Source: Cliona cf. orientalis
Lineage: Eukaryota; Porifera; Demospongiae; Clionaida; Clionaidae
NCBI GenBank assembly: GCA_963930775.1
Contig: OZ005692.1
Span: 5,008,135-5,072,134 of the forward strand
Length of the DNA stretch: 64,000 nucleotides
Direction of reading: 5' to 3'
The notes under the pieces were generated by a model that was not told the origin of the DNA, did not search any database, and was given only the letters and a program-made list of their open reading frames with translations. Position 1 is the stretch's first letter. Each line of letters opens with the position of its first letter. Made by a program: the position numbers and the translations under genes. Below are positions 56,693-64,000 of this stretch, piece after piece.

Positions 56693-58696
56693 CTAATGTT
56701 TCCATATTGTGCACCTCATCACTTGCCAATTCTAGTTGACAGTATCACCCATTCTTGTTTTCTTTTTCAAACTTGTGTGTGTGTGTGTGTGCACTATAGC
56801 TAGCTAATAATATTCATTACCACACTACAGTGTAGCTATAATCGATCCTGTCATGTATAATTATAATATTATGACATTGTGTTCTTGTAGCTAGCTATAT
56901 CCAAATTTAATTTTGTGTACATGTTGAGTGAACATTAATAATGATAGTATAATGTCCCATGGATGTGTGCACATTATGTGAACTGTACAAGCATGCACAT
57001 TCACTGTCAGTAGGCTATAGGTGTTTGGCTCCCAATTGTATAGCTCTGAAGGAAGGCACACCTTGCCACTAAACTCAAGTCGGGGACACAACTAGTAACA
57101 ACTTATGCGAAGGTGCAGTTGAGGTTCAATTGGAGCTTCATGGATCAGAGATGAGAATCCCAAAATGTACCAAAATTAATCTTGAAATGTGTCAAGTTCA
57201 GTCTCACACATTTACTGCATGGATATAATATACAGTAATACATATGCACACCAGGCACCCTCTATGGTGCATTAAAATCGTTCATACTTATATTAGTATG
57301 TATCAAACTTTGTCCAAACCAATCTCAAAAGCTAGCTCAAGTTTGTGAACTGTCATACACAATCATTAATTTTGGTAGCTGCATGTATATAAACTCCATT
57401 TACACTTAGCTTCTCTCGAGACAGCTTAGCACAGCTTATAGGATCGATCTATGCCACGTACTGATGTTGGCATGATCTAAGCCACTGACTCGGCTAAATT
57501 ATGTGGCTCAAGTTATAAGAAATGAGACCTGTAGCAGTATAGTACATTGTACGGATTATAATAATAGTGTTTTGGCTTTTCTACATCTCATGCTAGTGGC
57601 TTAAGCAAGCATGCTTACAGAGCAAATAACCTCTGAGTCATGGATCAGCATAACTAAGCACTACAATAATAATAATACTGTATACTATGCAGGGATTAAT
57701 TGTGACATTACTATTAAATCATCACATTATTGTTATGTCATGGATATATTATTCAGCTTCATCGACATGCATGATCCCCCCTAATGTAATTACTAGGTTC
57801 TGTCATGTTACACCTAATTCCTCTAATGGGGACAAACTGGAAATACGTACGTATGATAGAATGTGAGAACAACATAACCATCTTAAGTTATGGAACTTGC
57901 ATGGTACAAAAACTCAAAGGTCGTTCTCAAGCTCATGTCTGAATTCTATATAGAGTGGTGTAAACAGGTGACATGGTATTGGTGACTTGTGTGTGTGAGA
58001 GCATGAGCATATTATGTGTACTCAGTGGTAATTATATTGGTACTGTAAACCAGGTCAATGCCTTTGTTTCATGGCAATCTCTAGCTATTCACTGGACTGG
58101 AATACTGGACTAGCCTTTGATCCCATAAATAGCACACAAAAGGCTTAGTTTAGCCTCCTGTAGGTAGCTTGGTGGAGCAATTGGAGAGAGGCAAGTGCTA
58201 CTTAATGTTGTGTCGAGCCTGACCTATTTCAGCTATATAGTATACCCTCAGCTGCAGGTGCCTATGCCTATGTCATGTATGTCTGATCGAGTAATCGTAG
58301 ATAGTAGAAGGTTTGGATTTGGTGCAATGGTCTGCATGAGATTAAACACCAAAACTTCAGCCACTATGCTGCTGCTATTAACATTAGTAATTTACTGTTA
58401 AAGTGGTTGTGACAAATCCAGACTGCAGCTGCTATTAAGACAGGATCAATCTAGTCTTAAGGTTATGGGACAATGTTCCGTGAATAATTCGTGACCCTCT
58501 CAGCAAAGATGGGCTTCACATAGTCTACTGGAGTGCCTACATAGATTGCAGCCACAGATTAAGTCCCCCATGCATATAACAGTTATGGTTTTCCCAAAGG
58601 TCATGGAAGAATACTAGCATATTAATAGTGAACAATTTTACTTTGTGCACAATCTATATTGCAGACACACACACACAAGACACTAGCTGTATTATA
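56693..58696. other. Intergenic, AT-rich, no gene seen
   Basis: There is a GT-microsatellite near 56,773 and a CA run near 58,667. No protein-like frame or clear mobile element was found. Confidence 0.4.
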
Positions 58697-61212
58697 CTAA
58701 AGAATTAGTAATTCTTGTAGGACACCCAGTGTCCTCTCGTAAAGATCAATCCCATATGATTCACTTTGGGAGAGCGGATTTACTATCAGTTTAAGAATTT
58801 CTAAGCCATCTTCAGTCAAGTTAATCTCAATAGGTGGTATATCTAGACTATTTTTTGGCAAAACTGCAATATCATCATCATCCTCTTCTGAACCGTAATA
58901 TTCTGATATACTATCAAAATAATCAAATGCAGGTAGGTTTGACTGACGCAAGCGAATCATTTCCTTTGCATACAGTTTCAGTGGTGACTGACCACCAGTC
59001 TTGCTCAGTGTGTGCTTATTCCAACCTTTGATAAACTCATTGAGTGCCTTGTTTATGCGTGGTAAAAATACGAAATGCAAAGCATAAAGATGAACGGAAT
59101 CGAGGGGGTCCAGTAGTCCGATACTTTCCATGTGGTAAAAAAGACGATAATACAATTGGGACACTGCATTAAATACATCACGCCAGAGTCGCTCTATGCG
59201 TTGATTATGTACACTTGCGCCTACAAGAATACTCCCACGATCAAATCCTCGCTCCATCAACATTAACTTGGCTACTTCAACATTTTCTAAGCCTTGGTCA
59301 GTTCGCACTCTAGATGGTAATCCATACTCATTCACTGCTTGTTTGAATAGTGACAGTACTGTTGTTGCTTTGTTGTTACTACAACAGTGTACATACAACA
59401 CCATTCTGGAAAATCCATCAATTGCTCCATGTATTACCATTCTCCATCTCACCAGCTTATGATTTCCATCTATATAAAATATATAAAGGGGATACAAGTA
59501 TGTTTGATGTCACAATCATGGAATAATGTGGCTAATATGCATAAGTTACTTACAGTATTAAAACTCACATAGTCAGAAAATTTAAACAGTATCATCAGGG
59601 GCTGATCCAGGGGGGTGGATGGGGTGGCTAGCCACCCCGCTTCACCAGTTCTTTTATGCAACATAGTAGGAGATGTCCACCATTATTAACCAGCCACCCC
59701 CTTTGCACCAGTATGGGTTACTATGGGCAGCCACCTCCCATGCAAATTTTCTGGATCAGCGCCTGATCATCTCCCTAGCCGTACATACATGTGAGTCAAT
59801 CATTAGTAACAGTGTGCATGTAAGCAGCAGCACAAATTTTGAACTTATTAGTATTACTTCATAGACCACACTCCTCGATGGAGGTCAACAGCAGCTGCTC
59901 GCTGCAATATGGCAACGTTCTCACTCTGTTGAATCTACCACCAGGCTATGACAAAGAACAAACCTGGTCCTTTGCTTCACTCGAGGCTTGGTGGCCTGCT
60001 GAGCAGGCTTCTTGAAACGCACAACGATTTGCACCATTCGAGAATGCATCTAGATCTCTATGGCCTCCCTTGTTTGTGCACACGGCACTGCAACAATCGT
60101 AGGCCTTCTGAACTTATAGAAGAGCGCATCTTTATGCCCTCTAGGTTAGTACATGGACTGTATAAGAAAAATGATCGTCCAAAAATATTTTTTCGTTGTA
60201 TTATAGACATTATAATTATTTATGACAAAAAATTCTCACCAATATGCCATAAAGAGTTTGGTCCTGGTACTGAGTATGGTTTGCGTTTAGTTTTGGAACG
60301 CCATCGAAGAGCAGTACTAATTGGATCCACTTTGTGAATTATTTGACGAACACGATGACGTGGCACTGTTATACCTCGTGAACGTAACGCCCCCATTGTC
60401 ATTCTTTCACCGATCTCTGGCATACTTTCCTTGATATCCAGAATTATGCGTTGAAGGTCAGCATCACTTATGTCAGAAAACCTGCGATTATTGGGTTAGA
60501 CATGACAGCTGATTAAATGCAGGATTACACAGGGAGAGTATAGTTATTGGGGGGGGGGGTGCAAATGCCCACTCCCATTCCCTAAATTAAGCCCTATAAG
60601 ACTGTATGCTAACCTGATAGACCTAATTCAAGACATTCCTTAATTATTGCCATATGCCACAAAGTACCGATTATTATCAGAGATTCCAGCTTGCTTCCGC
60701 TTCCTGTAGAGGGTCATCCTACTGATCCCTAGCATAATAGACACGTCATTCCATGTAAATCCGATTTCTCTTAGATAAATTATTTGCTCTGTATCCACAT
60801 CGAATGGTGGCCTTCCTCTTTGATGGTCATGGTGGATAGTTGAAGGAGTTTCAAATTCACCAATTGATAGTGGAAGTAGGTCCACTTTTTGTTGCCAGTA
60901 TGGTAGCTCAACTGTCAGTAGTTGCTCTTCAAGGGTGCTAAGCTTGTCAATTAAATCACTTGTTGTCTCACACACGGGATTATCACAGAAATAGTCCAGC
61001 ACGGAAGCATACAATCGTCTCACTGTCAAAACAGTATTCTTTAGTTGCTCATATATGTATTCAGCCCTCCCTTGGTTAGCCACCTCTTCTGCATTCCTTT
61101 CACAGTCACACAATAATCGAGAGATTTCTTCAAATAGCTCTTTCCACTCTGTCACCGCGATACTATCTCCTTGGGCAGAAGCATCAGAATCTGAATCAAT
61201 GGTGGGGTCCAT
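58697..61212 (-). CDS. Integrase-type (rve/DDE) transposase, 3 exons
   Basis: Exons 61212-60668, 60481-60240 and 59469-58697 have GT-AG borders and matched phases, totalling 1,560 nt (519 residues). The start at 61,212 ([10 protein letters not shown]) is preferred; an in-frame ATG at 61,296 lies in the promoter-like block. The N-terminal region has [20 protein letters not shown] and [17 protein letters not shown], a helix-turn-helix. Exon 2 has [20 protein letters not shown] and [15 protein letters not shown]. The catalytic core runs D263 in HIDGNHKL, D320 in RTDQGLEN and E355 in [10 protein letters not shown] (DD34E spacing). This matches the integrase-core proteins abundant in sponge, cnidarian and fish genomes. 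The acidic C-terminal tail is variable. It is divergent from the gene at 61,496. Confidence 0.88.
59596..59765. mobile_element. 170-bp hAT-like MITE in intron 2 of the integrase-type gene
   Basis: CAGGGGCTGATCCAG and CTGGATCAGCGCCTG form the ends, with ATCAT on both sides (59,591-59,595 and 59,766-59,770). Internal 'agccacccc' blocks occur in both orientations. It is intronic, so it does not break the coding sequence. The 5-bp duplication matches that of the element at 35,633. Confidence 0.75.
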
Positions 61213-61495
61213 TGTAACGCATAGCGTAATTTCGTCAAGGCCAAGGTTCATTGGTAAGTGATTACTTACTGAGCATGCGTGGCCACGACTGCGCATGCCT
61301 ATTATTTTATTATACAGTGGTATTTTTATGTTACAAAAAGCGCGCCATACAGGTTCGTTGTCCAGAACTTAAAATTCAAACTTTGCGCATGCGTGCAAGG
61401 GTGGGTTATCCCGCGCGCGCGCGCGCTGTGTGGTTTCGTGCATGTACATGCATGTGTACGTCCCCTAGCTCGAAGTTGAAACTTTCGAGGTAGCT
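61213..61495. promoter_or_regulatory. Bidirectional promoter between integrase-type and accessory genes
   Basis: These 283 bp separate two divergent starts. The block contains GAGCATGCGTGG, CTGCGCATGCCT, TTGCGCATGCGTGC and a CG-repeat (cgcgcgcgcgcgc), strongly CpG-rich against an AT-rich background. Its 61,270-61,352 part matches, inverted, the module upstream of the gene at 50,002. Confidence 0.6.
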
Positions 61496-62599
61496 ATGTC
61501 TCAGTCAAGGCTCAGGGCCCAGCCACCTTCTGCGCCTGCTCTTCAAGGCGCTTGTAAAGTCTCGACTGCAATCGTCGGTGTTAACAAAGGAAGGGTAACC
61601 GTGAACAATGAAGCAGATTCTAGGATCCCAGCACGTGTGACTGTGGCACCGGTGCGGCCTGGTGGTGGAACGCGGCAACCTGTTACAATCACTCCGATTT
61701 CTCCCTTTGTACCACCTACTACCCCCAAACCGCCTGTTATTATCCAAAAGGTTCTCCTAAAGGCAGTTTCCAAAGTAGGTAAACAGGTATCAAAGATGTT
61801 TACCCTACGCAATATTGATGTCAATAAAATTGTGTCACGTGACAATTTGATGGGGGAGATACGAGGTCAGCTTCGTGGTGATATTGTGTCAAGTGACTTT
61901 GATGTGGGGTACGTTTGTGGAAACAGTGTCATTAGCATTCGCAATCCGGATGATTTAGCTGAAATTTGGTCGGACATAACTGAGAGGAGAAACAAGATTG
62001 TACTATGGTGTGATGGCTTGAAAATGAAGGACAGTTCTGGTGGTGCAACATCAAGTAGACGAAGGCAAGCCACAGGTTCTGAAAGTGATGAGGAAGAGGA
62101 GATTCAAGCAAAGTCTCAGAAGAAAAAAAAGAAGAAAAGTTCGGCTCAAGAGGATCGAGAGGAAAAGGTGCAAACTACCATGGAACAACTGAAAGAGAAG
62201 CATGGTACTATGTATACTCCAATGCAACTCCGAATATGGAGTGAATCAATTGTAGGTGGCATTCATTCTAGTTTAGAAGAAGCACCAACTTCCTCGATGT
62301 TTGCTAAAGCTGGTAAAGGTCCAACCAAGAAAAAAGAACAAAGCAGTATGTCAGAAGCACTAACCCAGGCTGCTCTTGCTATTTCCACTGCCTTTTCACC
62401 GCGTGCACCACTCCCCTCAAGCTCTTCTAACCAGCCCCTTGGGACTAGTCCGGCAAAGGAGATCGAGTCCCGCTCAAAGTGTTATAAACAGTTGAATGAG
62501 CTGAACCAGCTGAGATCATCTGGTATTATTACAGAGGATGAATATTTTGAGGAGAAAGAATCGGTCATGTGTGTCTTGCGAAAGTTGAAAGGTAACTGA
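61496..62599 (+). CDS. Transposon accessory protein, unknown function
   Basis: A single exon of 367 codons starts with an ATG in ctATGtctc and ends with TGA. Residues 1-85 are Pro/Val/Thr-rich and probably disordered. Residues ~90-180 look globular (KMFTLRNIDVNKIVSRDNL, then ISIRNPDDLAEIWSDI and KIVLWCDGLK), suggestive of a PB1/ubiquitin-like or other small alpha/beta fold. Residues ~205-215 are a Lys-rich nuclear signal (QKKKKKKSS). The C-terminus (LNELNQLRSSGIITEDEYFEEKE) is a SHOCT-like helical motif, reminiscent of the motifs at the start of the 50,002 gene. It shares a bidirectional promoter with the integrase-type transposase and converges on the IS630-type gene 84 bp away. A partner role in transposition is inference. 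Confidence 0.6.
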   Translation: MSQSRLRAQPPSAPALQGACKVSTAIVGVNKGRVTVNNEADSRIPARVTVAPVRPGGGTRQPVTITPISPFVPPTTPKPPVIIQKVLLKAVSKVGKQVSKMFTLRNIDVNKIVSRDNLMGEIRGQLRGDIVSSDFDVGYVCGNSVISIRNPDDLAEIWSDITERRNKIVLWCDGLKMKDSSGGATSSRRRQATGSESDEEEEIQAKSQKKKKKKSSAQEDREEKVQTTMEQLKEKHGTMYTPMQLRIWSESIVGGIHSSLEEAPTSSMFAKAGKGPTKKKEQSSMSEALTQAALAISTAFSPRAPLPSSSSNQPLGTSPAKEIESRSKCYKQLNELNQLRSSGIITEDEYFEEKESVMCVLRKLKGN

Positions 62600-62683
62600 T
62601 ACAGAGACAAATTTAATAATCAATGCACAAACAAACACATAAAATTAATATTGCATCTTGACATTATTGTGTATAAAAGAAAT

Positions 62684-63652
62684 TTAGTAAATGTATCCGC
62701 TGTGGCGTATGTATCCAACACAGTCTTCAGATGTCACCATGCTAAATGCCATTGCTAGTAGTGCCCTTGGGGCTGTGCACACTTGAAAAATCTTATCATT
62801 AGCCTTTAGAATGCTCTTCACTTGGTTGAAAACTTCCTCCAATGGCATTAGATCAGGTGAGTATGGGGGCAAAAAAATTACTTTTGCTTGTGCAACGGTC
62901 TCAATTAGATGTATTACTGGATCCACATGATGGACAGAACAATTGTCCATTATCACAACTGATCGAGGGTTAGTACCGTCAAATGGATTTAGAATTGGCA
63001 TTAAGGTTTCTGAAACAAATTCCTTGAATTTATCTCCATTTACTGATCCTTCAACCAATTGAACATCATGTACACCTTCCATGGACATCACTGTTATTCC
63101 TGAATACCTTACTCCACGAATCAAGAGCCTGTGATCACGAGGTGGTATACCTCGGACACCATATCCACATCTTCTCTGGCTGTTTCGTCTATCGCACCCA
63201 GTTTCATCGATCCAAACAAACATTGTGGGATCGTACATGGATATTTCTGCCATGTATCTAGCTCTGCACTCTTCAGATCTCTGTAGAGCGACATACTGTA
63301 TCTTTTGTCGACTGCATCCCATTATTTTTAGTGTCCTACATATTGTAGGAGCACTTACTTCCACTCCAAAGATGTCAAATAACTTGGTTTGGATTTCTGA
63401 AAGGTAAATACCAGGATGCTCTAGAATCAAACGCAGCAAAATTAATTGCTCATATGAGCCCAACAGTGGATGGGGTCCATACCTCCGCTGTCTTGGAATA
63501 ACATCACCGGTCTGTTGGAATAAATCAACATACCTTGCTACAGTCCGAGAAGATACATTAAATAGTCTACCAGCCTGTTCTGGTGAAACTTGTAAGGTGA
63601 GTACCGCCCACACGATGCGCCAACGAAGATCTGTCGAGTATGGAGGAGCCAT
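62684..63652 (-). CDS. IS630/Tc1-type transposase (DDE_3)
   Basis: A single exon of 322 codons starts at ATG 63,652 (MAPPYSTDLRWRIVWAVLTL). An N-terminal helix-turn-helix pair (residues ~5-110: QAGRLFNVSSRTVARYVDLF, then APTICRTLKIMG) would bind element ends. The catalytic triad is D149 in FVWIDETGCDRR, D236 in VVIMDNCSVHH and E272 in PPYSPDLMPLEEVF, with 35 residues between the last two. YGVRGIPPRDH is also typical. The frame is complete and undamaged, so the enzyme could be functional. It lies head-to-head with an identical copy starting at 63,859, separated by a shared 76-bp module. Simple Tc1-like TIRs with TA targets were not found downstream of its 3' end. Confidence 0.9.
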   Translation of the reverse strand: MAPPYSTDLRWRIVWAVLTLQVSPEQAGRLFNVSSRTVARYVDLFQQTGDVIPRQRRYGPHPLLGSYEQLILLRLILEHPGIYLSEIQTKLFDIFGVEVSAPTICRTLKIMGCSRQKIQYVALQRSEECRARYMAEISMYDPTMFVWIDETGCDRRNSQRRCGYGVRGIPPRDHRLLIRGVRYSGITVMSMEGVHDVQLVEGSVNGDKFKEFVSETLMPILNPFDGTNPRSVVIMDNCSVHHVDPVIHLIETVAQAKVIFLPPYSPDLMPLEEVFNQVKSILKANDKIFQVCTAPRALLAMAFSMVTSEDCVGYIRHSGYIY

Positions 63653-63789
63653 CTAGCATTGTGCGAGCAACAATTCAAATTTCTGCGCGTGCGTAAACGG
63701 TATCAAGTGTCGACCAATACCGTAATTTTCAGGTTCGTTGTCAATACGGTGATTCAAATTCCACGCATGCGCTGTTTTTACAATGTCAT
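63511..63789. repeat. Left arm and centre of a large palindrome
   Basis: Left arm (63,511-63,721 within the compared range, probably longer) and right arm (63,790-64,000) are exact inverted copies as far as the window shows. The unpaired centre is 63,722-63,789. Each arm includes the transposase start and about 140 bp of upstream sequence. The centre plus a few bases (63,718-63,793) is the 76-bp module also found at 49,645-49,720. Confidence 0.9.
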
Positions 63790-63858
63790 GGTATTGGTCG
63801 ACACTTGATACCGTTTACGCACGCGCAGAAATTTGAATTGTTGCTCGCACAATGCTAG

Positions 63859-64000
63859 ATGGCTCCTCCATACTCGACAGATCTTCGTTGGCGCATCGTG
63901 TGGGCGGTACTCACCTTACAAGTTTCACCAGAACAGGCTGGTAGACTATTTAATGTATCTTCTCGGACTGTAGCAAGGTATGTTGATTTATTCCAACAGA
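63859..64000 (+). CDS. IS630/Tc1-type transposase, second copy, cut by window end
   Basis: From ATG 63,859 the sequence is identical to the coding start of the minus-strand gene at 63,652 for all 142 bases available (MAPPYSTDLRW, VSPEQAGRLFNVSSRTVARY). Only the first 47 codons are in view. Whether the rest is intact cannot be judged. It may be a true inverted duplicate or an assembly fold-back. Confidence 0.85.
   Translation, partial: MAPPYSTDLRWRIVWAVLTLQVSPEQAGRLFNVSSRTVARYVDLFQQ

Overview
The window looks like animal nuclear DNA, most likely from a demosponge such as Amphimedon (an inference). It is AT-rich and has short GT-AG introns with protein-coding exons on both strands. It has no bacterial operons or Shine-Dalgarno spacing. 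It is crowded with small terminal-inverted-repeat (TIR) elements, runs of TAGC and TACATGTA, poly-C tracts, and CpG-rich TGCGCATGCGCA palindromes near gene starts. No tRNA, rRNA or CRISPR array was recognised.

Layout of 1-39 kb. After a repeat-rich start there is one terminal exon of an unknown gene (2.1-2.6 kb). A seven-exon lysophospholipid/1-acylglycerol-3-phosphate acyltransferase gene follows on the minus strand (4.2-7.3 kb). Then come three intact single-exon genes and one broken copy of a small secretion-signal-less protein family that resembles bacterial RhiA (7.9, 11.7, 14.4 and 19.7 kb). The 14.4-kb copy sits head-to-head with a kinase/coiled-coil/kelch gene (16.0-18.3 kb, frameshifted), and a damaged second copy of this pair lies at 19.65-20.52 kb. 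A predicted signal-peptide plus multi-pass membrane protein gene with a 4.8-kb transposon-filled intron spans 21.8-28.0 kb. An intact kinase/coiled-coil/kelch gene (28.3-30.6 kb) and a decayed paralogue (35.4-38.0 kb) follow, the latter split by a 458-bp hAT-like element. A degraded non-LTR retrotransposon lies at 38.4-39.1 kb.

Layout of 40-64 kb. The centrepiece is a complete 9,179-bp DNA transposon (40,209-49,387) with ~100-bp TIRs and a 7-bp target duplication. It holds exactly two convergent genes. One is a KDZ (Kyakuja-Dileera-Zisupton) transposase with a CxC2-like cysteine cluster. The other is a seven-exon, 448-codon gene whose exons join in frame into an unusual homeodomain plus HMG-box protein. 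Next is a five-exon gene (50.0-56.7 kb) with DMAP1-binding-like N-terminal motifs and ten 63-bp coding repeats; its introns hold several MITEs, including one nested inside another. From 58.7 kb to the end is a compact block of selfish genes: an integrase-type (rve) DDE transposase, a divergent accessory protein, an IS630/Tc1-type transposase, and the start of an identical transposase copy pointing the other way, forming a large palindrome.

The window therefore contrasts a few host genes and local tandem families (RhiA-like, kinase-kelch) with at least three autonomous transposon systems and more than a dozen non-autonomous ones. Several insertions can be proven internally because an uninterrupted paralogous copy is also present. 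Comparing paralogous copies also exposes repeated 4-8-bp insertions built on TAGC/GCTA, several of which break reading frames.
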